Assembly (NCBI GenBank): GCA_910588635.1
Contig: CAJUPW010000004.1
Location: 55,812 to 119,811 of the forward strand
Length of the DNA: 64,000 nt
Direction: 5' to 3'
Source: an uncultured Oscillospiraceae bacterium
Lineage (GTDB): Bacteria > Bacillota > Clostridia > Oscillospirales > Oscillospiraceae
Shown here: positions 6,205 to 15,213 of the stretch, one piece after another
Numbering within the stretch: the first letter of the stretch is position 1
How the letters are laid out: every line of letters starts with the position of its first letter
Position numbers and translations under genes: made by a program
Notes under the pieces: generated by a model
What the model was told of the DNA's origin: nothing
Databases searched by the model: none
The model's input: the letters and a program-made list of their open reading frames with translations, nothing else

Positions 6205-8874
6205 TTAGTGCGCCTCCGCCCAGGTTTTCCCGGCGTGGGTCTCGGCCAGGAGGGGGACGCTCAAAGCGGCCACGCCCTCCATCTCCTCCTCCACTAATTT
6301 GCAGATGGCCTCGGCCTCGGCCTCGGGGCACTCCACGATGAGCTCGTCGTGGACCTGGAGGACCAGCCTGCCCTCCAGCCCCTCGGCCTGGAGCCGGTCC
6401 CGGACCCTTATCATGGCCAGCTTGATGATATCGGCGGCGGCGCCCTGGATGGGAGCGTTGAGGGCCACCCGCTCCCCGAAGGAGCGGGTGTTGAAGCTGG
6501 AGGACCTGATCTCGGGAATCCACCGCCGCCGGCCCCAGAGGGTGGACACATATCCGGCCTTTTTGGCCTGCTCCACCACCCCGTCCATATAGGCGCGCAC
6601 CCCGGCGTAGTGGGCGAAATAGCGCTCCATATACTCCTTGGCCTCCTGGACGGAGACGCCGATGTCCTGGGACAGGGAGAAGGGGGAAATTCCGTAGACG
6701 ATGCCGAAGTTCACCGCCTTGGCGCTCCGCCGCATCTGGGGGGTGACTTCTTCTGCGGGTACGCCAAAGACCTGGGAGGCGGTGATGGTGTGGATGTCCT
6801 CGCCGGATTGGAAGCCGTCGATCATGGCCTGGTCCCCGGCCATATGGGCCAGAAGGCGCAGCTCGATCTGGGAGTAGTCGGCGTCCACCAGCACCTTCCC
6901 CGCCGGGGCGGCAAACATCTTGCGCAGCTCAGCCCCCAGCTCGGTGTGCACGGGGATGTTCTGCAGATTGGGTTCGGTGGAGCTGAGCCGCCCGGTGGCG
7001 GTAACGGTGTTCTGGAAGGAGGTATGGATGCGTCCGTCCGGGCCGGCGACCTTGCCCAGGCCGTCCACATAGGTGGATTTCAGCTTGGTGAGCTGGCGGT
7101 ACTCCAGAATGCTGTCGATGATGGGATGCCGGCCCCGGAGCTTGTCCAGCACGTCGGCGTTGGTGGAGTAGCCCGTCTTGGTCTTTTTCACCGGGGGCAG
7201 GCCCAGCTTGTCGAAGAGGATTCCACCCAGCTGCTGAGTGGAATTGATGTTGAAGGTGTCCTCCCCAGCCAGGGCGTAAATGGTCTTTTGCACCTCGTCG
7301 ATCCGTTCGGACAGCATGCCGCCAAACTCTGCCAGGGCCCCTCGGTCGATAAGGAAGCCCTCAGTCTCCATCTCAGCCAGCACCGGGCACAGGGGCAGGT
7401 CCACCTTCTCATACAGCTCCCACATACCCAGCTCCCGCAGCCGCTTTTCCATAACCTCACGGAGCGCCCCGATCCAGGCGCAGTGGGACATGAGGGCGGC
7501 CAGAGGGGCCGTGGGGTCGGACAGAGGGCCGAAGGCCCCCTCGTCCAGGTAGGCGGAGGCCGGGCCGGCCTGGGTCTTGAAGTAGGTAAGCACCAGCTTT
7601 TCCAGCTCGTAGCCGCCGTCGGTGGGAGCCAGGAGGTAGGCGGCCACCTCGGTATCAAAGACGAAGCCGGCGGGGGAGATCCCCTCGGCCAGCAGGGCCC
7701 GGCACAGGTTTTTCAGACCGTGGACCGTCTTTTTGATGGCCGGGTCGGAGAAAAAGCCCCGGAGGAAGTCGTTGTGGCAGTCCAGCTTGTCGGCGAAGAA
7801 CAGGGCGGCGCAGCCGCTGTTCTCTCCCTCCCGCCACTCCACGCACACCACGTCCAGCCCGGGCAGGGCCAGCACATCCACAGCCTCCTTTGCCCGCCAC
7901 AGCTCCAGCAGCTCCTCCATCCGCCCCCGGCTGTCCACAGTTTCGCTGGTGCAGGTCCCCTCAAAGACGGGGGCCTCCTCCGCCGCCGCCCTCTGTGGGG
8001 CGGCGAGGTGGTACTTGTCGATGAGCTTGGAGAACTCCAGGTTCAGGAAGAGCTCATACAGCCTGCCGTTGTCCGGCTCCCGGCACAGATTGTCCTCGGG
8101 GCTGAAGTTGATGGGGGCGTCGGTGCGGATGGTGGCCAGATTGTAGGACAGCCGGGCGTCCGCCTCGCCCTCGGCGAGCTTTTTGAGGACGGCCGGCTTG
8201 GCGTCGATGTCGGGGAGCTTGTCATAAATGGCGTCGATGGTGCGGTACTGCCGAATGAGGGACATGGCGGTCTTTTCCCCCACGCCCTTCACGCCGGGGT
8301 AGTTGTCGGAGGAGTCCCCCATAAGGGCCTTCAGGTCGATGATGCTTTTGGGGTCGAAGCCGTACTCCTCCCGAAAGGAATCGGGGGTCACGTCCCGGGT
8401 GGTGGTGCGGCCCATGCGGGTGGACACCAGCTTGACGGTGGTGCGCTCCGTCACCAGCTGGAGGGAGTCCTTGTCTCCGGTGACGATGGCGGTCTCCCAC
8501 CCGGCCGCCTCGTCCAGCCGGGCGATGGTGCCCAGCAGGTCGTCGGCCTCCCAGCCGTCCAGCTCGTACATGGGGATGTTCATAGCCCCCAGCACGTCCT
8601 TCAAAATGGGCATCTGGCCGGCCAGCTCCTCGGGCATCCCCTTGCGGTTGGCCTTGTAGCCCTCGTAGGCTGTGTGACGGAAGGTGGGAGCCGCCCGGTC
8701 AAAGGTGACGCACAGAGCGTCGGGGGCAGCCTCGTCCAGCAGCTTGTTCAGAATGTTCAGAAAGCCGAAAATGGCGTTGGTGGGCTGGCCCTCCCGGGTG
8801 GTCAGATTCTGGCTCACCCCGTAGAAGGCCCGGTTGACGATGGAATTGCCGTCGAGAACCATCAATTTCTTCAT
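6205..8874 (-). CDS. polA: DNA polymerase I
   Basis: An 889-residue Pol I. It has an N-terminal 5'-3' exonuclease domain (about residues 1-290, starting MKKLMVLDGNS), a central 3'-5' exonuclease-like domain (about 310-480) and a C-terminal polymerase. Catalytic Asp666 (motif A, DYSQIELR), Lys719 (motif B, RRSAKAVNFG) and Asp843 (motif C, VHDEL) are all present. The central domain lacks the DxE exonuclease motif (VDVLALPG stands there), so proofreading is probably lost, as in Bacillus Pol I. It repairs gaps and removes Okazaki primers. I chose ATG 8874 because the promoter at 8916-8944 lies inside the longer frame. Confidence 0.97.
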   Translation of the reverse strand: MKKLMVLDGNSIVNRAFYGVSQNLTTREGQPTNAIFGFLNILNKLLDEAAPDALCVTFDRAAPTFRHTAYEGYKANRKGMPEELAGQMPILKDVLGAMNIPMYELDGWEADDLLGTIARLDEAAGWETAIVTGDKDSLQLVTERTTVKLVSTRMGRTTTRDVTPDSFREEYGFDPKSIIDLKALMGDSSDNYPGVKGVGEKTAMSLIRQYRTIDAIYDKLPDIDAKPAVLKKLAEGEADARLSYNLATIRTDAPINFSPEDNLCREPDNGRLYELFLNLEFSKLIDKYHLAAPQRAAAEEAPVFEGTCTSETVDSRGRMEELLELWRAKEAVDVLALPGLDVVCVEWREGENSGCAALFFADKLDCHNDFLRGFFSDPAIKKTVHGLKNLCRALLAEGISPAGFVFDTEVAAYLLAPTDGGYELEKLVLTYFKTQAGPASAYLDEGAFGPLSDPTAPLAALMSHCAWIGALREVMEKRLRELGMWELYEKVDLPLCPVLAEMETEGFLIDRGALAEFGGMLSERIDEVQKTIYALAGEDTFNINSTQQLGGILFDKLGLPPVKKTKTGYSTNADVLDKLRGRHPIIDSILEYRQLTKLKSTYVDGLGKVAGPDGRIHTSFQNTVTATGRLSSTEPNLQNIPVHTELGAELRKMFAAPAGKVLVDADYSQIELRLLAHMAGDQAMIDGFQSGEDIHTITASQVFGVPAEEVTPQMRRSAKAVNFGIVYGISPFSLSQDIGVSVQEAKEYMERYFAHYAGVRAYMDGVVEQAKKAGYVSTLWGRRRWIPEIRSSSFNTRSFGERVALNAPIQGAAADIIKLAMIRVRDRLQAEGLEGRLVLQVHDELIVECPEAEAEAICKLVEEEMEGVAALSVPLLAETHAGKTWAEAH

Positions 8875-8915
8875 GGCGGAAATCTCCCTCAGCTGTCGCA
8901 GAATTTCAATATGAT

Positions 8916-8944
8916 AGTATACCAGCTTTTGGGCCGGCGGGCAA
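8916..8944 (-). promoter_or_regulatory. Sigma-A-type promoter of polA
   Basis: On the minus strand TTGCCC (8939-8944) and TATACT (8916-8921) are 17 bases apart, about 40 bases before the polA ATG. Confidence 0.7.
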
Positions 8945-8975
8945 GAAAACATGGCTTTTTTTCTCTGGGATTTTG

Positions 8976-8984
8976 TGCTATACT
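8976..8984 (+). promoter_or_regulatory. Extended -10 promoter of the MBOAT operon
   Basis: TGCTATACT gives a TG-N extended -10 with hexamer TATACT (8979-8984), 35 bases before the ATG at 9019. The -35 region is only T-rich, as expected for an extended -10 promoter. Confidence 0.5.
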
Positions 8985-9018
8985 GTCAGCAAACCATTTC
9001 ACGCCTTTGGAGGAGCCT

Positions 9019-10509
9019 ATGCTGTTCAATTCCATCGACTTTCTGCTGTTTTTTCCACTGGTGACGGCGGCGTATTTTTTGCTGCCCCACCGGGTGCGGT
9101 GGGTGTGGCTGCTCGCTGCCAGCTACTATTTTTACATGTGCTGGAACGTGAAATACGTCCTGCTCATCGTCCTGTCCACCCTCACCACCTACGCCGCCGG
9201 CCTGCTGATCCGCCGGGCGGAGGCCGTCCCCGACGAAAAACGCCGGGTACGGCTAAAAAAGCTGTGGGTGTTTTTCGGCTTCGCGGTCAACCTGTCCATC
9301 CTCTTTTTCTTCAAATACTTCAACTTTTTTCTGGACAACCTGTCCGCCGCTTTGGCGCTGGCGGGCCTCGCTTTCAAGCGGCCGGCTTTTGACGTGGTGC
9401 TCCCGGTGGGCATCTCCTTCTACACCTTCCAGGCCCTGTCCTACACGGTGGACGTTTACCGGGGTGAGGTGGAGCCGGAAAAGAATCCCTTCCGGTACGC
9501 CCTGTTTGTCTCGTTTTTTCCCCAGCTGGTGGCCGGACCCATTGAGCGCTCCGAGCACCTGATGGGCCAGCTCTATGAGCGGCACGACTTCGACCCGGAC
9601 CGGGCGCGGGACGGGCTGCTGCTTATGCTGTGGGGGATGTTTGAGAAAATCGTGGTGGCCGACCGGCTGGCCTTGCTGGTGGACTTCGTCTACGACAACT
9701 ACGCCCAGCTCCCCGGCGCGGCGGTGGCTCTTGCCACCGTGTTCTTTGCTTTTCAGATATACTGCGACTTTGCCGGCTACTCCCACATCGCCATCGGAGC
9801 GGCCCAGGTGATGGGCTTTACCCTGATGGAAAACTTCCGCCGGCCCTATCTGGCCCGGTCTGCGGCGGAGTTCTGGCGGCGGTGGCACATCTCCCTGTCC
9901 ACCTGGTTCCGGGACTACCTGTACATCCCACTGGGGGGAAACCGGAAGGGGAGAGAGCGGAAGTACTGCAACACCATGGTCACCTTTCTGGTCAGCGGCC
10001 TGTGGCATGGGGCCAACTGGAGCTTTGTGGTCTGGGGCGGACTGAACGGGGCCTACCAGGTGATCGGCGAGCTGCTCCGCCCGGCCCGGGAGCGGGCGTG
10101 CCGCGTCCTGCATATCCGCCGGGAACGCCCCTTCTGGCGTCTGGCGAGTACAGTGTTCACCTTCTGCCTGGTGGACTTCGCCTGGCTGTTCTTCCGGGCG
10201 CCCTCCTTCTCCGCCGCCCGGCGGATGGTGGTCCATATGTTCACCCAGCCCCACCCCTTTGTGCTGATGGGGCAGCTCTTCACGCTGCAGCTGGATAAGC
10301 TCAATTTCCTGGCGGCGGCGGGGGGGATCGGGGTGCTGCTGTGCGCCGACCTGCTCCAGGAGCGGTACGGCCCCTTGCGGCCCTGTATCACCCGTCAGGC
10401 GCTGCCGGTGCGGTGGGCGGTCTATCTGGCCGGGGTGCTGGCGGTGCTGATTTTCGGCATCTACGGCCCGGGATACGACGCCAGGGCCTTTGCCTACTTC
10501 CAGTTCTAG
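9019..10509 (+). CDS. MBOAT-family O-acyltransferase (AlgI/DltB-like)
   Basis: A 496-residue polytopic membrane protein beginning MLFNSIDFLLFFPLV, the usual start of AlgI-like MBOAT proteins. The signature region AAEFWRRWHISLSTWFRDYLYIPLGGN and the catalytic His in SGLWHGANWSF are intact. It should move an acyl, probably acetyl, group across the membrane for transfer to an extracellular polymer. The start is the ATG five bases after a GGAGG (9009-9013); the open frame runs far upstream only because it is antisense to polA. The next gene encodes the likely extracellular partner. The polymer is unknown. Confidence 0.93.
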   Translation: MLFNSIDFLLFFPLVTAAYFLLPHRVRWVWLLAASYYFYMCWNVKYVLLIVLSTLTTYAAGLLIRRAEAVPDEKRRVRLKKLWVFFGFAVNLSILFFFKYFNFFLDNLSAALALAGLAFKRPAFDVVLPVGISFYTFQALSYTVDVYRGEVEPEKNPFRYALFVSFFPQLVAGPIERSEHLMGQLYERHDFDPDRARDGLLLMLWGMFEKIVVADRLALLVDFVYDNYAQLPGAAVALATVFFAFQIYCDFAGYSHIAIGAAQVMGFTLMENFRRPYLARSAAEFWRRWHISLSTWFRDYLYIPLGGNRKGRERKYCNTMVTFLVSGLWHGANWSFVVWGGLNGAYQVIGELLRPARERACRVLHIRRERPFWRLASTVFTFCLVDFAWLFFRAPSFSAARRMVVHMFTQPHPFVLMGQLFTLQLDKLNFLAAAGGIGVLLCADLLQERYGPLRPCITRQALPVRWAVYLAGVLAVLIFGIYGPGYDARAFAYFQF

Positions 10510-10519
10510 GGGGCGCGGC

Positions 10520-11560
10520 ATGAAACATAAAAAATTAAGATTTTTCTGCTCCGCCCTGGCATTCTTGGCGCTGCTCACCCTGATCCTGATCCCCCTGAGC
10601 CGGCTGCTGGCCCGGAAGTCCCTGGCTCTGCCCTGGAACACCACCACCAAGATCAGCGGCTTTTACAATGAAGAACAGAACCAGTTTGAGGTGATGTTCT
10701 TCGGCTCCAGCCACGCCTACGCCGCGTTCAGTCCCCTGGAGCTGTGGGAGGAGACGGGGGTGAAGAGCTATGTGTTCGCCACCCAGCAGCAGCCCCTGTG
10801 GGCCACCTACACCTATATAAAGGAGGCCCTCAAGACCCAATCCCCCTCCCTGGTGGTGGTGGAGTGCCGCATGGCTTTCGGCGATCAGGAGTACTACGAC
10901 GAGGGGGTCAACTTCTCTTATATGGACGACATCCCCTTGAGCTGGAACAAGGCGGAGCTGGCCCTCCGGTCCGTCCCGGACACTGAGGGGCGGCTGGCGC
11001 TGCTGTTCAACTTCATGATGTACCACGACCGCTGGAACGATCTGCACCGCCAGGACTTTACCTTCCGGCGCTCCCAGGCCCGGGACCCCTACAAGGGCTA
11101 TGTGATGCTCCCCCCGAAGAAGGAGCCCTGGCCCCGTCCGGACGTTGAGGCGGTGGCCGGACAGACCCCGCTGCTGGAGAAGAACCGATACTGGCTGGAG
11201 GAGATTGTCCGGCTGTGTCAGGAGGAGGGGGTGGCCCTGTGGCTGGTCAAGACGCCCTCCAATCTGGAGCCGGAGGAGAAAGCTCTGCTCAACTCGGTGG
11301 AGGACGCCGCGGCCCGGCTGGGCGTGCCCTTCCACGACTTCAATGAGGACTACGCCGCCATCGGTCTGAGCGAGGACATGTTCCACGACGAGCACCACCT
11401 GGACGCCTTCGGAGCCTCCCGGTTCACCCGGTTCTTCGCACGGGCGCTGACGGAGGGCTGGCCGGAGCTGAGAGCCGACTGGGAGGACCCGGCCTGGACG
11501 GCGGACATGGCAGTCTATCAGGAGGAGCTGGAGCGCTACCGCTCCGGCGTGACCGGGTGA
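10520..11560 (+). CDS. SGNH-hydrolase-like membrane-anchored partner of the MBOAT protein
   Basis: A 346-residue protein with an N-terminal membrane anchor (about residues 9-31) and an extracellular domain. FFGSSHAYAAF supplies a probable nucleophile Ser near the start of the domain, and DEHHLDAFGA near the C terminus supplies the Asp-His pair typical of SGNH/GDSL or DltD/AlgX-like folds. With the preceding MBOAT gene (10 bases away) it matches the established two-part design, in which the MBOAT protein exports the acyl group and the SGNH protein attaches it to a surface polymer. ATG 10520 follows AGGGGG by six bases. Confidence 0.82.
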   Translation: MKHKKLRFFCSALAFLALLTLILIPLSRLLARKSLALPWNTTTKISGFYNEEQNQFEVMFFGSSHAYAAFSPLELWEETGVKSYVFATQQQPLWATYTYIKEALKTQSPSLVVVECRMAFGDQEYYDEGVNFSYMDDIPLSWNKAELALRSVPDTEGRLALLFNFMMYHDRWNDLHRQDFTFRRSQARDPYKGYVMLPPKKEPWPRPDVEAVAGQTPLLEKNRYWLEEIVRLCQEEGVALWLVKTPSNLEPEEKALLNSVEDAAARLGVPFHDFNEDYAAIGLSEDMFHDEHHLDAFGASRFTRFFARALTEGWPELRADWEDPAWTADMAVYQEELERYRSGVTG

Positions 11561-11564
11561 TACA

Positions 11565-11610
11565 CCCCCCGGCTTTCCCCCCAAAAGGAGGGGGGAGGGC
11601 CGGGGGTTTT
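11565..11610 (+). terminator. Intrinsic terminator after the acyltransferase pair
   Basis: A long GC-rich hairpin (outer arms 11565-11573 and 11599-11606, inner C and G runs) is followed by TTTT. Confidence 0.8.
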
Positions 11611-11626
11611 CTCGCTGTTTTGCCCA

Positions 11627-11655
11627 TTGACTTCCCAAATCCCGGTGCGTATAAT
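11627..11655 (+). promoter_or_regulatory. Sigma-A promoter of the antiporter gene
   Basis: TTGACT (11627-11632) and TATAAT (11650-11655) are 17 bases apart, 47 bases before the ATG. Confidence 0.85.
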
Positions 11656-11702
11656 ACAGGGACGCCCGGAAAAGCCGGGCTTTCTGTCTGGGAGGAAGAA
11701 AA

Positions 11703-12881
11703 ATGGATTATACATACTTACTGCTGCTGGCCCTTGTGCTGCTGTCCACCAAGGTGTTCGGTCTGGCCACCGAGCACGTCCACCTGCCCCAGGTGGTGGG
11801 GGCGCTGCTGGCCGGCATCATCATGGGCCCAAGCGGCTTTGGGGTGCTCCAGAGCACCGATTTTCTGGTAAAAACGGCGGAGATCGGCGTCATCATGCTC
11901 ATGTTCACCGCCGGCATCGACACCGACATGAAGGAGCTGAAGGAGACCGGCGTCAGGGCCAGTGTCATCGCCGTGCTGGGGGTGTTCGTCCCCCTGTTTT
12001 TGTGCGGCTGGCTGTACTTCGTCTTCTTCTGCGGGGGAGAGTTTACCCCTTATAACCTGCTCAGGTCCGCCTTCATGGGCTCAGTGTTCTCCGCCACCTC
12101 TGTTTCCATCACGGTGGAGACCCTGAATGAGATGGGCAAGCTGAAAACCAGGACGGGGACCACGCTGCTCAGCGCCGCCCTCATCGATGACATCATCGGC
12201 ATTGTGGTGCTGTCCATTCTCAGCGCTTTCAGCTCCGGGGAGTCCAACCCGGTGTCGGTGCTGATCCATATTGTGCTGTTCTTCGCCTTTGTGCTGGTGG
12301 TGGGCATGGTGGTCCGCCGGATATTCACCTTCGTGGCCGAGGAGCACTGGCACAGCCGCCGGGTGGCGGTGTGGGCGCTGGCCTTCTGCCTGCTCATGGC
12401 CTACTGCGCCGAGGCGTGGTTCGGTGTAGCCGATATCACCGGGGCCTACTTCGCCGGGCTGATCCTGTGCAACGTGACAAAGGCCCGGAAGTTCGTGGCC
12501 AAGAAGTTCACCGTCGCGTCCTACATGGTGTTCACTCCGGTGTTTTTCGCCGGCGTGGGCATGAAAACCAACCTGAGGGATATGAACTCCAATATTCTGG
12601 TGTTCGCATTGTTGCTGGTACTGGCCGCCGTACTGTCCAAAGTGATCGGCTGCGGGCTGGGCGGCCTGGCTTGCCGCATGAGCCGCCACCAATCCCTGGT
12701 GGTAGGCATCGGCATGGTGGCCCGGAGCGAGGTGGCCCTGATGGTAGCCCAGCGGGGCATCAGCGCCGGGATGATCGACGAGTCCATCCTGCCCGCTATC
12801 GTTCTGGCGGTGATCGCTTCCGCGCTGCTGACGCCGGTTCTGCTGAAGCTGTCAATCTCCAGAGGGCCGGAGCTGGCCTGA
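11703..12881 (+). CDS. CPA2-family cation/proton antiporter (KefB/NapA-like)
   Basis: A 392-residue membrane protein with about 12 hydrophobic segments. Typical Na+/H+ exchanger features are HLPQVVGALLAGIIMGPS near the N terminus, the discontinuous-helix region with DDIIG, and GIGMVARSEVALMVAQRG near the C terminus. It exchanges Na+ or K+ for protons across the cytoplasmic membrane. It lacks the C-terminal RCK/TrkA nucleotide-binding domain of Kef proteins, so it is the short form. It is monocistronic, with its own promoter and a strong terminator. Ion specificity cannot be read from sequence. Confidence 0.9.
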   Translation: MDYTYLLLLALVLLSTKVFGLATEHVHLPQVVGALLAGIIMGPSGFGVLQSTDFLVKTAEIGVIMLMFTAGIDTDMKELKETGVRASVIAVLGVFVPLFLCGWLYFVFFCGGEFTPYNLLRSAFMGSVFSATSVSITVETLNEMGKLKTRTGTTLLSAALIDDIIGIVVLSILSAFSSGESNPVSVLIHIVLFFAFVLVVGMVVRRIFTFVAEEHWHSRRVAVWALAFCLLMAYCAEAWFGVADITGAYFAGLILCNVTKARKFVAKKFTVASYMVFTPVFFAGVGMKTNLRDMNSNILVFALLLVLAAVLSKVIGCGLGGLACRMSRHQSLVVGIGMVARSEVALMVAQRGISAGMIDESILPAIVLAVIASALLTPVLLKLSISRGPELA

Positions 12882-12882
12882 G

Positions 12883-12919
12883 AAAACTCCCATCCGTCCT
12901 GAGACGGATGGGAGTTTTT
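12883..12919 (+). terminator. Intrinsic terminator after the antiporter gene
   Basis: A perfect stem (AAAACTCCCATCCGTC and its complement) with a tetraloop, followed by a T run. Confidence 0.92.
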
Positions 12920-12957
12920 GCTGTATGCGCCGGGGACTTGTTTTGTCTCAGAATGAA

Positions 12958-12991
12958 AACAGGCGGCTGTCCGGGTCGGACGGCCGCCTGA
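12958..12991 (-). terminator. Terminator after the DUF4180 gene
   Basis: A hairpin with arms CAGGCGGC/GCCGCCTG, followed by TTTTC on the minus strand. Confidence 0.7.
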
Positions 12992-13014
12992 AAACTGGAA
13001 TCTGTACGCTGTGA

Positions 13015-13383
13015 TTATTGAGCCCGCGCCAGCTTTTGGATGGCCTGCTCTCTGGTTGCGGTAAAAAAGATGTCTTTGCCCTGGTTGGACTCGTAGATAA
13101 AGTCCTTGAGGGGCTTGCTGGTGTAGTGGGAATAGTCGCCGTAGATGGCGGCTTTCACATGGTAGTTGATGAATTTTTGGAGAATTTCCCCGGCAATCCC
13201 GGTGCTGAGGATGAAAAATTCCTCGCAGATCAGCTCCTTGGGGATGACGATCCGCTCCGCGCCCGTCTCATATTTGACCGACATCATCAGGTCCAGGGCG
13301 GACTGCACGCCGGTAATCACCGCTTCGTCGCTGGAAATCACCGCAAGGTCAATTCCGTTTTCGTTGAGATGTTCGATTTTCAT
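13015..13383 (-). CDS. DUF4180 domain protein
   Basis: A 122-residue protein beginning MKIEHLNENGIDLAVI and containing EEFFILSTGIAGEILQKFINY and AIYGDYSHYTSKPLKDFIYESN, the pattern I recognise as DUF4180. The function of the family is not established. STAS-like or ParE-like neighbours have been seen in some genomes, but none is present here. ATG 13383 has AAGGAGG five bases upstream. It is monocistronic, with a promoter at 13428-13456, and diverges from the Lrp-type regulator. Confidence 0.75.
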   Translation of the reverse strand: MKIEHLNENGIDLAVISSDEAVITGVQSALDLMMSVKYETGAERIVIPKELICEEFFILSTGIAGEILQKFINYHVKAAIYGDYSHYTSKPLKDFIYESNQGKDIFFTATREQAIQKLARAQ

Positions 13384-13427
13384 AAGGTCCTCCTTAAAAA
13401 TGCGGCACAAATCCCAGTTAGGGGGGA

Positions 13428-13456
13428 ATGATAGCACAATTCAGCCGGTCTGTCAA
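13428..13456 (-). promoter_or_regulatory. Promoter of the DUF4180 gene
   Basis: On the minus strand TTGACA (13451-13456) and TATCAT (13428-13433) are 17 bases apart. Confidence 0.75.
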
Positions 13457-13478
13457 CACGGCCCGGCTTATTTTGGGA

Positions 13479-13507
13479 TTGTTTTTCTCCATAGCAGCGT
13501 GTATAAT
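13479..13507 (+). promoter_or_regulatory. Promoter of the Lrp-aminotransferase operon
   Basis: TTGTTT (13479-13484) and TATAAT (13502-13507) are 17 bases apart. It diverges from the DUF4180 promoter only 23 bases away, a natural place for the Lrp-type protein to control itself. Confidence 0.7.
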
Positions 13508-13548
13508 GTAAACCAGTAAAGTGTTGACCACACATGAGGAGGAATTGT

Positions 13549-14028
13549 ATGGAAAAGCTGCTGGAGCTGCTGGAGCAGGACTGCACCATGCCGGTGTCGG
13601 CGCTGGCCGCCGCCGCGGGCGTGAGCGAGGCCGAGGCCAAAGCCGCCATTCAGAAATATGAGAACGACCGGACCATTCTGGGCTATCAGGCCATCATCGA
13701 CTGGGACCGGGTCCGGAAGGAGACCGTCACCGCCCTGATTGAGGTCAACGTCACCCCCCAGTCCAGGGACGGCTTTGACCGCATCGCCGAACGCATCTAC
13801 CAGTACGATGAGGTGGAGAGCATGTACCTGATGAGCGGCTCCTTCGACCTGACCGTCATCATCTCGGGCCGCACCCTGCGGGAAGTGGCTCAGTTCGTGG
13901 GCGAGCGGCTGGCCCCCATCCAGGGGGTCACCGGCACGGCCACCCACTTTATCCTGAAAAAGTACAAAGAGAAGCATCTGGTGTTCCGTCCCCAGGACCC
14001 GGAGGAAAGGGAGTACATCTTCGTATGA
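13549..14028 (+). CDS. Lrp/AsnC-family transcriptional regulator
   Basis: A 159-residue regulator with an N-terminal helix-turn-helix (about residues 13-45, PVSALAAAAGVSEAEAKAAI) and a C-terminal RAM ligand-binding domain (about 60-140, with IYQYDEVESMYLMSGSFDLTVII). Family members sense amino acids and act as multimers. Its stop overlaps the aminotransferase start by four bases (ATGA), so the two are translationally coupled and the regulator probably responds to an amino acid handled by that enzyme. Confidence 0.92.
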   Translation: MEKLLELLEQDCTMPVSALAAAAGVSEAEAKAAIQKYENDRTILGYQAIIDWDRVRKETVTALIEVNVTPQSRDGFDRIAERIYQYDEVESMYLMSGSFDLTVIISGRTLREVAQFVGERLAPIQGVTGTATHFILKKYKEKHLVFRPQDPEEREYIFV

Positions 14029-15212
14029 ACTATGACAGCATCCTCAACGAGAAAATACAGAATATCAAGCCCTCCGGCATCCGAAAGTTTTTTGATATCC
14101 TGGAGGAGATGACTGACGCCATCTCCTTGGGCATCGGCGAGCCTGACTTCGTCACGCCCTGGCATATCCGGGACGCGGGCATCTATTCCCTGGAGCGGGG
14201 CCACACCAAGTACACCTCCAACGCCGGTATGCTCCAGCTCCGCCGGGAGATCGCCGCCTACCTCAACCGCCGGTTCGATCTCCAGTACGACTATGCCAGC
14301 CAGATTCTGGTGACGGTTGGGGGCAGCGAGGCCATCGACCTGGCCCTCCGGGTGCTGCTCAACCCCGGGGACGAGGTGATTGTCCCCACCCCCTCCTTCG
14401 TCTGCTACGGCCCTCTGGCCGAGATGGCGGGGGGCGTGCCCAGGTATCTGGAGCTGAAGGCGGAAAACCAGTTCCGCCTCACCCCCGAGGAGCTGCAGGG
14501 CGCCATCACCGGCAGGACCAAGGCGCTGGTGCTGCCCTTCCCCTCCAACCCCACCGGGGGGACCATGGAGCGCAAGGACCTGGAGGCCGTCGCCCAGGTG
14601 CTGGAGGGCACCGATATCATGGTCATCTCCGATGAGATTTACGCCGAGCTGACCTACGGCCGCCGCCACGTCTCCCCGGCCAACCTCACCGGCATGTACG
14701 ACCGCACCGTGGTGGTCAACGGCTTCTCCAAGAGCCACGCCATGACGGGCTGGCGCATGGGCTACGTCTGCGCTCCCCGGCCTATCGTGGCCGCCATGAC
14801 CAAGCTGCACCAGTTCGGCATCATGTCCGCCCCCACCACCAGCCAGTACGCCGCCGTGGAGGCCATGCGCAGCGGGGACGGGGACATCGAGCACATGCGG
14901 GAGGAGTACGACCGCCGCCGCCGGTATCTGGTGGAGAATCTCAACCGCATCGGACTTCAGTGCTTCGAGCCCAAGGGGGCTTTCTATGTGTTCCCGGATA
15001 TCCGCTCCACCGGGCTGACCTCGGAGGAGTTCTGTGAGCGTTTCCTGCTGGAGGAGAAGGTGGCCGTCATTCCCGGCTCCGCCTTCGGCCCCGGAGGGGA
15101 GGGCTTTGTCCGGGCCTGCTACGCCGCCTCCATGAAGGATATCGCCGAGGCCGTGGCCCGGATGGACAACTTCCTCACTAATTTGAGAAGAAAACAGGGG
15201 AGAGAGGGTTAA
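14025..15212 (+). CDS. PLP-dependent aminotransferase, class I/II
   Basis: A 395-residue fold-type I aminotransferase. The Schiff-base Lys236 lies in NGFSKSHAMTGWRMGY, with the phosphate-binding Arg in the same motif. PFPSNPTGG supplies the conserved Asn, and ISDEIYAELTY the Asp/Tyr that contact PLP. The sequence is in the aspartate/aromatic/alanine group; the true amino donor is not clear. It is coupled to the upstream Lrp regulator and followed two bases later by a ThrH-like phosphatase, which suggests a joint role in amino acid metabolism, possibly serine. Confidence 0.93.
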   Translation: MNYDSILNEKIQNIKPSGIRKFFDILEEMTDAISLGIGEPDFVTPWHIRDAGIYSLERGHTKYTSNAGMLQLRREIAAYLNRRFDLQYDYASQILVTVGGSEAIDLALRVLLNPGDEVIVPTPSFVCYGPLAEMAGGVPRYLELKAENQFRLTPEELQGAITGRTKALVLPFPSNPTGGTMERKDLEAVAQVLEGTDIMVISDEIYAELTYGRRHVSPANLTGMYDRTVVVNGFSKSHAMTGWRMGYVCAPRPIVAAMTKLHQFGIMSAPTTSQYAAVEAMRSGDGDIEHMREEYDRRRRYLVENLNRIGLQCFEPKGAFYVFPDIRSTGLTSEEFCERFLLEEKVAVIPGSAFGPGGEGFVRACYAASMKDIAEAVARMDNFLTNLRRKQGREG

Positions 15213-15213
15213 A

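Noticed and set aside
6349..9018. A very long plus-strand open frame that runs into the MBOAT gene
   Set aside because: It is antisense to polA, is Gly/His/Val-rich without domains, and exists because of codon bias in a GC-rich gene. The true start is ATG 9019 with its own ribosome binding site.
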